Positions 5,540 through 12,614 of a stretch of 12,614 nt of DNA are shown piece by piece; position 1 is the stretch's first letter, and each line of letters opens with the position of its first letter. The position numbers were made by a program, and so were the translations under genes. The notes under the pieces were generated by a model. It had not been told where the DNA came from and ran no database searches. It saw nothing but the letters and a program-made list of their open reading frames with translations. Source of the stretch: Bordetella parapertussis. GTDB taxonomy: Bacteria > Pseudomonadota > Gammaproteobacteria > Burkholderiales > Burkholderiaceae_B. Where the stretch lies: contig CAMDNZ010000069.1 in assembly GCA_945903445.1 (NCBI GenBank), positions 1 through 12,614 of the forward strand, given 5' to 3'.

Positions 5540-6610
5540 TTACAGGCGTTCGCGAGCCACATTTTCGCGAGTCGTCACAAACAAGTCCCAGGCTGCCATG
5601 AACAGGGCTGCGATCACCGGGCCGATGACGAATCCGTTGATCCCGAACAAGGCCATGCCTCCCAGCGTCGAAATCAGCACCACGTAGTCGGGCATCTTGG
5701 TGTCCTTACCCACCAGAATCGGGCGCAATACGTTGTCTACCAAACCGATCACGACGATCCCGTAGACGATCAATCCGACCCCGGCACCCACCGCGCCGGT
5801 CGCCAGAAAATAGATGGCCACCGGCCCCCAGATCAGCCCGGCGCCCACGGCAGGCAGCAAGGACAAAAACGCCATTAACACCGCCCACAGCAAGGCACCC
5901 TGAATATCCAGGAACCAAAATGCCAGCCCGCCCAAAGCGCCCTGGGTCATGGCAACCAGTACGTTGCCCTTCACTGTGGCACGAGCGACCGTGACGAACT
6001 TCCGGATCAGGTGCATCTTGTGCTCGTCGCTCAAGGGCACGGCAGTACGAATACGACGGCCGATGTGCGAGCCGTCGCGCAACAGGAAAAACAATAGATA
6101 CAGCATGATGCCGAAGCTGATGATGAACTGGAACGTGTTCTGGCCGATATTCAGGGCTTGTGTCGCCACCAATTGGCTGGCCTGCATCGCGCCCTGGCTC
6201 AGCTTGTCCTGCAAGCTGGCAATGTCGGTGATTTCGAAACGAGCCAACAAACCGCGCACCGATTCGGGTAATGCCGCCACGGCCTGTTGGAAATACAAAC
6301 CGAAGTTCAGATTGCCGGTACGAATCCGTTCGTACACCAGCGCGCCCTCTTGCACCAGCGCACCCGCGATCAAGGTCAGCGGCAAAATCACCAGCATCAG
6401 AATGACACCGAGCGTCGCCAGTGCCGCCAGATTGGGTTTGTTGCCACCGAATTTACTGACGATTTTCCGATGCATGGGCGTAAAAATGATCGCCAAAATC
6501 GCGCCCCAAAACACCGCGCCGTAAAACGGCAGCAACAGCCAGAAAAAAGCCACCGAAACGGCGGCCAGCAGCATCAGGAAGAACTTGAAGTGCAAAGAAG
6601 ATTGGCGCAT
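5540..6610 (-). CDS. AI-2E family transporter (YdiK/PerM-like permease)
   Basis: This 356-residue inner-membrane protein of the AI-2E/PerM superfamily (PF01594) has paired helices near residues 9-45 and 62-88. A soluble central part (about 90-150) is rich in helix-formers, then comes ISFGIMLYLLFFLLRDG, and a C-terminal group of helices carries the family block around DNVLRPILVGKDTKMPD and GINGFVIGPVIAALF. Members move small solutes or ions; the family name comes from one autoinducer-2 exporter and does not show the substrate here. I prefer the ATG at 6610 (MRQSSLHF), with GGA 8 bases upstream. An ATG at 6619 adds three residues. The longer frame to 6676 enters intergenic sequence. purB lies 114 bases upstream on the same strand. 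Confidence 0.88.
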   Translation of the reverse strand: MRQSSLHFKFFLMLLAAVSVAFFWLLLPFYGAVFWGAILAIIFTPMHRKIVSKFGGNKPNLAALATLGVILMLVILPLTLIAGALVQEGALVYERIRTGNLNFGLYFQQAVAALPESVRGLLARFEITDIASLQDKLSQGAMQASQLVATQALNIGQNTFQFIISFGIMLYLLFFLLRDGSHIGRRIRTAVPLSDEHKMHLIRKFVTVARATVKGNVLVAMTQGALGGLAFWFLDIQGALLWAVLMAFLSLLPAVGAGLIWGPVAIYFLATGAVGAGVGLIVYGIVVIGLVDNVLRPILVGKDTKMPDYVVLISTLGGMALFGINGFVIGPVIAALFMAAWDLFVTTRENVARERL

Positions 6611-6724
6611 GACATGCATCCGAAAAAGCCGCGCTGGCGCGAAAATACGTTCAGCGAATACTGCCGCCGGTGGCACCCGACACCACCCGGTAGCAATGAG
6701 CGGGCCGGGCAGCGACGGCCACCG

Positions 6725-8101
6725 TCACAGATCGACGGCTAGCGATGCAGCCAGGCCGACATAAGCACGCGGCGTCATTGCGGCTAGGCGAGCTTTGGGT
6801 TCGGCCGGCAGATCTAGACCAGCGATGAACTCGGCCAATGCTTCTTGCGTGATGCCCTTGCCACGGGTCAATGCCTTCAATTGCTCGTAGGGTTGCGGCA
6901 AACCATAACGACGCATCACCGTTTGCACCGGCTCGGCCAACACTTCCCAGCAGGCATCGATGTCGTCGTCGATGGCCTGGGTATTGACCTCCAGCTTGTC
7001 CAGACCGCGCATGCAGGCATCCCACGCTACCACGCCATAACCCAGGCCCACGCCCAGGTTGCGCAACACCGTCGAATCGGTCAAATCACGCTGCCAGCGC
7101 GACACCGGCAACTTCTCGGACAGATGGCGCAACACGGCATTGGCCAAGCCCAAATTGCCCTCCGAATTCTCGAAGTCGATAGGGTTGACTTTGTGCGGCA
7201 TGGTCGACGATCCCACTTCGCCTTCCTTCAAACGCTGTTTAAAGTAACCCAGGGCGATGTAGCCCCAGACGTCACGGTTCAAATCTAGAATGATGACGTT
7301 GGCACGAGCCACGGCATCGAACAATGCCGCCATCCAGTCATGCGGTTCGATCTGAATGGTGTGACGGTTCTGCGTGAGACCTAGGCCGCTCAAGACGCGT
7401 TCGCTGAAGGCAGGCCAATCGATCTCGGGATAGGCGCTCAAGTGCGCGTTATAGTTGCCCGTCGCGCCATTCAATTTGGCCAGCGGCTGCACGGCGCGCA
7501 CGGCATCTGCGGCACGTTGCAGACGCACGGCCACGTTGGCGAATTCCTTGCCCAGGGTCGTGGGGCTGGCGGGTTGACCGTGCGTGCGGCTCAACATCGG
7601 CTGAGCGGCGTAGGTCGCGGCCAATTGTTTGAGCTTGTCCGTCAGGCGTTCGAGCCACGGCAGCACGACCTGCTCGCGCGCACGCGTCAGCATCAGCGCG
7701 TGCGAGGTGTTGTTAATGTCCTCGGAGGTGCAGGCGAAATGGATGAATTCGGCAGCACGCGCCAACTCTTCGTCGTCGGCCACGCGCTCTTTCAGCCAAT
7801 ACTCCACCGCTTTGACGTCGTGGTTGGTCACCCGTTCGATAGCCTTAATGCGATCGGCGTCGGCTTCCGAGAACCCGGCCACCAATGCCGCCAAGCGCGC
7901 GCGCGCGCCCTGGCTGAATGCGGGAAGCTCGGGCAAACCGGCATCGGATAGCGCCGCCAGCCAGGCCACTTCAACTTCGACGCGATGCGCCATGAAGCCA
8001 GCTTCCGATAACAGGCCGCGCAAAGGCGCGCCGCGCGCAGCGTAGCGTCCATCCAACGGTGAAAGAGCGTTCAAGGCAGTCAGTTCAGAGGCGATGTGCA
8101 T
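6725..8101 (-). CDS. purB: Adenylosuccinate lyase
   Basis: PurB splits fumarate from SAICAR in de novo purine synthesis and from adenylosuccinate in AMP formation; the enzyme is a cytosolic homotetramer. The 458-residue length matches the E. coli-type enzyme. The N-terminus LSPLDGRYA, the TSEDINN motif near 125-131, THGQPASPTTLG with the general-acid His at 174, and the fumarase/ASL-superfamily signature GSSTMPHKVNPIDFEN at 297-312 with the catalytic serine are all intact. I chose the ATG at 8101 (MHIASELTALNALS), with CCAGG upstream; the longer frame adds 12 unlikely residues. It diverges from the GST gene across a 157-base gap. No PurR operator was recognised. Confidence 0.97.
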   Translation of the reverse strand: MHIASELTALNALSPLDGRYAARGAPLRGLLSEAGFMAHRVEVEVAWLAALSDAGLPELPAFSQGARARLAALVAGFSEADADRIKAIERVTNHDVKAVEYWLKERVADDEELARAAEFIHFACTSEDINNTSHALMLTRAREQVVLPWLERLTDKLKQLAATYAAQPMLSRTHGQPASPTTLGKEFANVAVRLQRAADAVRAVQPLAKLNGATGNYNAHLSAYPEIDWPAFSERVLSGLGLTQNRHTIQIEPHDWMAALFDAVARANVIILDLNRDVWGYIALGYFKQRLKEGEVGSSTMPHKVNPIDFENSEGNLGLANAVLRHLSEKLPVSRWQRDLTDSTVLRNLGVGLGYGVVAWDACMRGLDKLEVNTQAIDDDIDACWEVLAEPVQTVMRRYGLPQPYEQLKALTRGKGITQEALAEFIAGLDLPAEPKARLAAMTPRAYVGLAASLAVDL

Positions 8102-8200
8102 GGCGGGGCCTGGCAAGCAATTAAAATAACGGCGCAAATCTTAACATTCACCCCGATGTGCGCGATTAAGCGGTAATCTGATACGACCAGTATTAAAAGG

Positions 8201-8227
8201 TTGGACTTGTAAGCATCCTGCTATACT
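8201..8227 (+). promoter_or_regulatory. Possible promoter of the GST gene
   Basis: TATACT at 8222-8227 is a good -10 hexamer, 31 bases before the start codon. TTGGAC at 8201-8206 is the best -35, but the 15-base gap is short of the usual 17. The purB promoter must lie in the same 157-base divergent gap; I could not fix its hexamers. Confidence 0.4.
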
Positions 8228-8258
8228 CGCGCCCGCTTTTTGTTGAACGCCTCTATCC

Positions 8259-8870
8259 ATGAAACTGATCGGTTCGCTCACCAGCCCCTACGTTCGCAAG
8301 GCTCGTATCGTCATGGCGGAAAAGAAACTCGACTACCGCCTCGAACTCGAAAACGTGTGGGCCAGCGACGCCACCATCCAGCAATTCAATCCGCTTGGCA
8401 AGGTGCCCTGCCTGGTCATGGAAGATGGCGGCAGTCTGTTCGATTCACGCGTCATCGTCGAATATCTGGACACCTTGTCGCCCGTCTCGCGTCTGATCCC
8501 TCAGCAGGGTCGCGACCGTGCCGCCGTAAAGTGCTGGGAGTCGATCGCCGACGGCGTACTGGATGCCTGCGTGACGGTCGTGAAAGAAAAACAGCGCCCG
8601 CCATCGCAGCAAAGTCCCGAGTGGATCGAGCGGCAGATGGGTAAAGTAAGTGCCAGCTTGGCCGCCATGGACGCTGGTTTGGGTGAGCACGCCTATTGCA
8701 TGGGTGTGAACTACAGCTTGGCCGATATCGCAGTGGGCTGTGCGCTTGGCTACCTGGACTTGCGATTTGCCGAGTTGGCGTGGCGCGACGGGCGCCCGAA
8801 CCTGGCACGCCTGTTCGAAAAATTGTCGACGCGCCAGTCGTTTGTCGACACCGTGCCCGCTACCGTCTGA
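8259..8870 (+). CDS. Glutathione S-transferase family protein (YibF-like)
   Basis: This 203-residue cytosolic protein has the GST layout. The N-terminal thioredoxin-fold domain (about 1-78) carries TSPYVRKARIVMAEK at 8-22, the cis-proline loop NPLGKVPCLV and the glutathione-contact FDSRVI. A helical C-terminal domain contains NYSLADIAVGCALGYLDLRF. It closely resembles E. coli YibF (202 residues) along its whole length, including the starting MKLIGSLTSPYVRK and the ending STRQSF. YibF's natural substrate is not established, so no reaction is claimed here. The start at 8259 fits the family, although the ribosome-binding site is weak. The gene converges on mnmA with only 6 bases between the stop codons. 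Confidence 0.92.
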   Translation: MKLIGSLTSPYVRKARIVMAEKKLDYRLELENVWASDATIQQFNPLGKVPCLVMEDGGSLFDSRVIVEYLDTLSPVSRLIPQQGRDRAAVKCWESIADGVLDACVTVVKEKQRPPSQQSPEWIERQMGKVSASLAAMDAGLGEHAYCMGVNYSLADIAVGCALGYLDLRFAELAWRDGRPNLARLFEKLSTRQSFVDTVPATV

Positions 8871-8876
8871 ACGACC

Positions 8877-10034
8877 TCAGGCGGCGGCCGCGATCAAGCC
8901 CCCACCCAAGCAGACATCGCCGTCGTACACGACGGCGGACTGGCCCGGCGTAACCGCCCATTGGGCCTCATCGAAACGCAGGCTGAATCCTCGTTCGTCG
9001 GCCTGCGTCAAGCGACACGGCGCATCGGGCTGTCGATAGCGCGTCTTTGCGCCCAAACCCGACTGGGCGGGCGGCACACCAGCTACCCAGCTTGGCGAAT
9101 CGACTTGCACCTCATGCGATAGCAACCACGGATGATCGTGGCCCTGAACGACGTAGAGCGTATTGGCGGCCATATCCTTTCTTGCGGTATACCAAGCGTC
9201 TGCCGTGCCATCGGCCTGCTGAGTACCTTTGACGCCACCGATACCCAAACCTTTGCGCTGGCCCAGCGTATAGAACGCCAAGCCTTGGTGTTTGCCCACG
9301 CGCTGGCCCTCGGGGGTCAGCATCGGCCCCGCTTTGGTGGGCAAATACCGGTTCAAGAACTGTCTGAACGGCCGCTCGCCAATAAAGCAGATACCGGTAG
9401 AGTCCTTCTTGGCGGCGTTCGGTAAACCTATTTCGGCTGCCAGACGACGGACTTCGGTCTTCGGCAACTCACCCAGCGGAAACAAGGTTCGCGACAGCTG
9501 CGCCTGATTCAAGCGATGCAGGAAATAGCTCTGATCTTTAGTCGTATCCAGACCTTTGAGCAATTCGTAGCGTTCGACTGCCCCATTCGCAATCCCACGC
9601 ACGCGGGCGTAATGACCGGTAGCGATACGCTCGGCACCCATGGCCATGGCGTGGTCCAGAAACGCCTTGAACTTGATTTCGGCATTGCACAATACATCGG
9701 GATTGGGCGTGCGCCCCGCCGAGTACTCGCGTAAGAAATCGGCAAATACGCGATCCTTGTATTCGGTCGCAAAGTTCACCGCTTGGAGCTCGACGCCAAT
9801 CAGATCGGCCACGCTCGCCGCGTCCAGCAGATCCTGTCGGGTCGAACAATATTCGGAATCGTCATCGTCCTCCCAGTTCTTCATGAACAGGCCAACCACG
9901 TCAAAGCCTTGCTGCTTGAGCAACCAGGCCGTCACCGACGAATCGACCCCGCCCGACATGCCGACGACGATCCGCCCTTTGGTCGGTCGAGGCGTGGTGA
10001 TCACTGCTGGCGCCTGCACGATGGCTTCGCTCAT
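8877..10034 (-). CDS. mnmA: tRNA-uridine 2-sulfurtransferase MnmA
   Basis: MnmA adds the 2-thio group to the wobble uridine 34 of tRNA-Lys, -Glu and -Gln, using ATP and sulfur relayed through the Tus proteins. The 385-residue protein has the PP-loop GMSGGVDSSV at 25-34 for adenylation, the first catalytic cysteine in NPDVLCNAEIKF (Cys116), GHYAR near 140, and the second cysteine in KKDSTGICFIGERPF (Cys216). A C-terminal beta-barrel follows. All key residues are intact. A roughly 18-residue N-terminal extension precedes the first strand. The start ATG at 10034 overlaps the stop of the upstream oxidase gene as ATGA, so translation is probably coupled. Confidence 0.97.
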   Translation of the reverse strand: MSEAIVQAPAVITTPRPTKGRIVVGMSGGVDSSVTAWLLKQQGFDVVGLFMKNWEDDDDSEYCSTRQDLLDAASVADLIGVELQAVNFATEYKDRVFADFLREYSAGRTPNPDVLCNAEIKFKAFLDHAMAMGAERIATGHYARVRGIANGAVERYELLKGLDTTKDQSYFLHRLNQAQLSRTLFPLGELPKTEVRRLAAEIGLPNAAKKDSTGICFIGERPFRQFLNRYLPTKAGPMLTPEGQRVGKHQGLAFYTLGQRKGLGIGGVKGTQQADGTADAWYTARKDMAANTLYVVQGHDHPWLLSHEVQVDSPSWVAGVPPAQSGLGAKTRYRQPDAPCRLTQADERGFSLRFDEAQWAVTPGQSAVVYDGDVCLGGGLIAAAA

Positions 10035-11446
10035 GCCGTCCAGCTCACGATCTTGCCGGGATTCAGGATATTGTGCGGATCGTAGGCATGCTTGAGGCTA
10101 CGCATCAGATCGAGCGCATCTTCACCGTGCTCTTCCACCAAAAACGGCATCTTGTGCATGCCCACGCCATGCTCGCCCGTGCATGTGCCGTCCATTGCAA
10201 TGGCACGACGCACCATGCGATGATTGATTTCTTCCGATTGCTGCCATTGCTCGGGGCTGTCGGGATCGATCAACATCAGGACATGAAAATTCCCATCGCC
10301 AACATGACCGACGATGATGGAGTCGAATGTCGCATCCTTCAAATCGTCAGCGGTTTCGCGCACGCATCGCGCCAAATTGGAAATCGGCACGCACACATCT
10401 GTCGTGCTGGATCGGCATCCGGGGCGCAACTGTAACCCAGCGAAATACGCGTTGTGCCGCGCCGTCCACAAACGATTGCGATCTTCGGGCCGCTCGGCCC
10501 ATTCGAAATCCATGCCGCCGTGGTCGTGGGTGATGTCTTGCACAAGCTCAGCCTGTTCCTGCACACCGGCGGGGCTGCCGTGAAACTCGAACAGCAACAG
10601 CGGCGTTTCTTGCAAGGTCAACGTGCTGTAGCGATTCACCGCTCGAACGCTGGCCTCGTCCATGAACTCGACCCGCGCGACCGGAATACCCATCTGAATA
10701 ATGTCGATCACACTGGCGACCGCGGCATCCAGGCTCGGAAAATTACAGACCGCCGCCGACACCGCTTCGGGCAGAGGGAACAGCCTGACCGTCACCTCGG
10801 TAATGATGCCCAGCGTGCCTTCGCTGCCCACGAACAAGCGAGTCAGGTCGTAGCCCGCAGATGACTTACGTGCGCGACTGGCGGTTCGAACCACCTTGCC
10901 GGTCGCGGTCACGACCGTTAGTGATACGACGTTCTCCCGCATCGTGCCGTAACGCACGGCATTGGTGCCGGAAGCCCGGGTGGCTGCCATGCCGCCGATA
11001 CTGGCGTCTGCACCGGGATCGATCGGAAAAAACAAGCCGGTGTCTCGTAAGGCGTCATTGAGTTGCTTGCGCAACACGCCCGCCTGCACCGTCGCGGTCA
11101 GATCCTCGGCGTTGATCGCAACGATCACGTTCATCTGCGACAGATCGAGACTTACACCGCCCTCGATCGCCAAGGTATGGCCTTCCAACGACGAACCCGC
11201 ACCATAAGGAATCAATGGCACCCGATGAGCGTGACACAAGGCCGCCAAGGCCGCCACGTCGTCCGTCGTATGCGCAATGACCACCGCGTCGGGTGGTGTG
11301 GCGGGATAAGGCGACTCCGACTCGCCATAGTGTGCCAGGGCCGATGGCGAAGTCAGCAGGCGGTCACCGAAGCGCTGAGCCACCGCCGTCATGAATTCGG
11401 ACGGAATGGGACGACGCAAGACATCGAGATGAGTAGGAGCGTTCAT
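10031..11446 (-). CDS. FAD-linked D-2-hydroxyacid (D-lactate-type) dehydrogenase
   Basis: This 471-residue flavoprotein belongs to the Dld/GlcD family, which oxidises D-lactate, glycolate or related 2-hydroxyacids and passes electrons to cytochrome or quinone. The PCMH-type FAD domain spans about 53-225, with PYGAGSSLEGH at 80-90, DPGADASIGGMAATRASG at 143-160 and FVGSEGTLGIITEVTVRLF near 205-223. The C-terminal FAD-oxidase domain carries GHVGDGNFH at 380-388, a metal- and substrate-binding motif, then GEHGVGMHK at 424-432 and the terminal NPGKI. The length fits cytochrome-type D-lactate dehydrogenase. Lone GlcD is less likely because no glcE or glcF follows. It lies 47 bases downstream of aroG and overlaps mnmA. 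The exact substrate is not determined. Confidence 0.9.
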   Translation of the reverse strand: MNAPTHLDVLRRPIPSEFMTAVAQRFGDRLLTSPSALAHYGESESPYPATPPDAVVIAHTTDDVAALAALCHAHRVPLIPYGAGSSLEGHTLAIEGGVSLDLSQMNVIVAINAEDLTATVQAGVLRKQLNDALRDTGLFFPIDPGADASIGGMAATRASGTNAVRYGTMRENVVSLTVVTATGKVVRTASRARKSSAGYDLTRLFVGSEGTLGIITEVTVRLFPLPEAVSAAVCNFPSLDAAVASVIDIIQMGIPVARVEFMDEASVRAVNRYSTLTLQETPLLLFEFHGSPAGVQEQAELVQDITHDHGGMDFEWAERPEDRNRLWTARHNAYFAGLQLRPGCRSSTTDVCVPISNLARCVRETADDLKDATFDSIIVGHVGDGNFHVLMLIDPDSPEQWQQSEEINHRMVRRAIAMDGTCTGEHGVGMHKMPFLVEEHGEDALDLMRSLKHAYDPHNILNPGKIVSWTA

Positions 11447-11493
11447 AGCAAAGAATCGTGCAAATCACTGAAGGCGCTATTTTACGCCTGCCC

Positions 11494-12573
11494 TCATTTG
11501 CCGACGGTCCCAAGGCTGCGACGACGTTCACGCACGGCTTGGGCCAAACGGTCGAGCACAACCACCGATGCATCCCAGTCGATGCAGCCGTCGGTGATAC
11601 TTTGGCCGTATACCAAGGGTTGACCTTCGACCAGGTCTTGCCTTCCGCCCAACAAATGACTTTCGATCATCAGACCGAAGATCCGGCTATCGCCTGCCGC
11701 GATCTGACGGGCGACATCCTCGACCACCAAAGGCTGATTCTCGGGCTTCTTGCTGCTGTTCGCATGACTCGCGTCGACCATCACGCGCGGCGCCAAGCCA
11801 GCACGGGCCATGTCCTGGCATGCGGCATCGACGCTGGGCGCATCGTAATTCGGTGTCTTGCCACCCCGCAGAATGACGTGGCAATCCTCATTGCCTTCAG
11901 TGGACACAATGGCGGAATGACCGCCTTTGGTCACCGACAGGAAGTGGTGCGACTGTGACGCAGCCTTGATGGCATCGACGGCGATTTTGACGTTGCCATC
12001 GGTGCCGTTCTTGAAGCCCACCGGACACGACAGTCCCGAAGCCAATTCGCGATGCACCTGACTTTCGGTCGTCCGCGCGCCAATTGCACCCCACGACACC
12101 AGATCGGCGATGTATTGCGGAGTAATCATGTCCAGAAACTCGCAACCCGCCGGCAATCCACGACTATTGATATCCAGCAACAACTCACGCGCCACACGCA
12201 CGCCCCGATTGATGTCGAAGCTATTGTCCAGATGCGGATCGTTGATCAGGCCTTTCCAACCGACGGTCGTGCGTGGCTTCTCGAAATACACCCGCATGAC
12301 GATTTCCAATTCGCCTGCCAGGCGATCTCTCACGGGTTTCAAGCGGTCGGCATATTCGAGCGCGGCACGGGTATCGTGAATCGAACATGGGCCGATCACC
12401 ACGGCCAGGCGGTCTTCCATGCCGTGCAAAATGCGATGCAGCGATTGGCGGGCCGAAAACACGGTGGCCGACGCGGTGGGCGTGCAGGCGTATTCGCGCA
12501 TGACGTGCGAAGGCGGATTGAGTTCCTTGATCTCACGAATACGCAAATCGTCGGTGTTGTGTGACACGGTCAT
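11494..12573 (-). CDS. aroG: 3-deoxy-7-phosphoheptulonate (DAHP) synthase, AroG type
   Basis: This enzyme condenses phosphoenolpyruvate with erythrose 4-phosphate, the first step of the shikimate pathway to aromatic amino acids. The 359-residue type I-alpha enzyme follows E. coli AroG closely with a constant +2 offset. Metal ligands are Cys63 (GPCSIHD), His270 (DASHANSSK), Glu304 (MIESHL) and Asp328 (SITDGCI); Lys99 lies in EKPRTTVGWKG. EFLDMITPQY, with Asp148 and Pro152, matches AroG rather than the Tyr-sensitive AroF pattern, so control by phenylalanine is likely but unproven. The start is uncertain: ATG at 12573 has AGGAG only one base upstream, while a GTG at 12567 has the ideal 7-base gap. 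A GTG at 12606 is improbable. Confidence 0.96.
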   Translation of the reverse strand: MTVSHNTDDLRIREIKELNPPSHVMREYACTPTASATVFSARQSLHRILHGMEDRLAVVIGPCSIHDTRAALEYADRLKPVRDRLAGELEIVMRVYFEKPRTTVGWKGLINDPHLDNSFDINRGVRVARELLLDINSRGLPAGCEFLDMITPQYIADLVSWGAIGARTTESQVHRELASGLSCPVGFKNGTDGNVKIAVDAIKAASQSHHFLSVTKGGHSAIVSTEGNEDCHVILRGGKTPNYDAPSVDAACQDMARAGLAPRVMVDASHANSSKKPENQPLVVEDVARQIAAGDSRIFGLMIESHLLGGRQDLVEGQPLVYGQSITDGCIDWDASVVVLDRLAQAVRERRRSLGTVGK

Positions 12574-12574
12574 G

Positions 12575-12579
12575 CTCCT
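12575..12579 (-). promoter_or_regulatory. Ribosome-binding site bearing on the aroG start
   Basis: AGGAG on the minus strand lies 1 base before the ATG (12571-12573) and 7 bases before an in-frame GTG (12565-12567). Spacing favours the GTG, which would shorten the protein by two residues. Confidence 0.55.
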
Positions 12580-12614
12580 GTTGTGATCTGAACCAGCGGC
12601 GGGCACAAAAAAAA

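Noticed and set aside
6611..6724. Possible hairpin terminator between purB and the AI-2E gene (CCGG/TGG with CCA/CCGG)
   Set aside because: The stem has a bulge and no T-run follows on the minus strand, so I could not support a terminator; the two genes may be co-transcribed.
7896..7908. Short alternating GC run inside purB
   Set aside because: It encodes ordinary Ala/Arg codons in a conserved gene and is too short to argue for a structural or phase-variable repeat.
12607..12614. Run of eight As at the window edge as a terminator tail
   Set aside because: The matching hairpin, if any, is outside the window, and on the minus strand the run precedes aroG. It may also be a contig edge effect.

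Overview
The window is a stretch of ordinary chromosome from a moderately GC-rich betaproteobacterium, most likely Burkholderiales and probably Alcaligenaceae (Bordetella/Achromobacter relatives). This placement rests on remembered gene order (purB, a YibF-like GST, mnmA) and on protein character, not on a database search. Almost all genes lie on the minus strand. The exceptions are a truncated gene and the ion antiporter near the left end, and the glutathione transferase in the middle.

Left end (1-890) is insertion-sequence debris. The 5' end of an IS481-family transposase, with a probable terminal inverted repeat, runs off the left edge. It interrupts a decayed IS3-family (IS150-like) transposase that is internally deleted, frameshifted and cut before its last catalytic residue. 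Beyond the debris, on the plus strand, is the C-terminal end of an unidentified protein (663-890) that has lost its 5' part. I see no intact gene in 145-660.

Next come a putative Na+/H+ antiporter (971-2233, +) behind a hairpin-rich leader, and a strong shared terminator. A convergent exported YncE-like beta-propeller follows (2338-3456, -), with a good candidate Fur box just upstream of its start. Two small unassigned genes (a 77-residue protein and a 99-residue two-helix membrane protein) separate it from a class A beta-lactamase of the carbenicillinase-like RTG type (4317-5234, -). Then come an initiator tRNA-fMet with its own terminator and an AI-2E family membrane protein.

The right half is metabolic and housekeeping. 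purB (adenylosuccinate lyase, -) is divergent from a YibF-like glutathione transferase (+), which converges to within 6 bp on mnmA (tRNA 2-thiouridylase, -). mnmA overlaps an upstream FAD-linked D-2-hydroxyacid (D-lactate-type) dehydrogenase by ATGA. Upstream of that lies aroG (DAHP synthase, first step of the shikimate pathway). The three are spaced like one transcription unit.

I found no clearly new multi-gene system. The points most worth a second look are the Fur-box/YncE pairing, the chromosomal RTG-type beta-lactamase with a likely TTG start beside tRNA-fMet, the structured leader of the antiporter, and the orphaned gene fragment beside the nested IS remnants.
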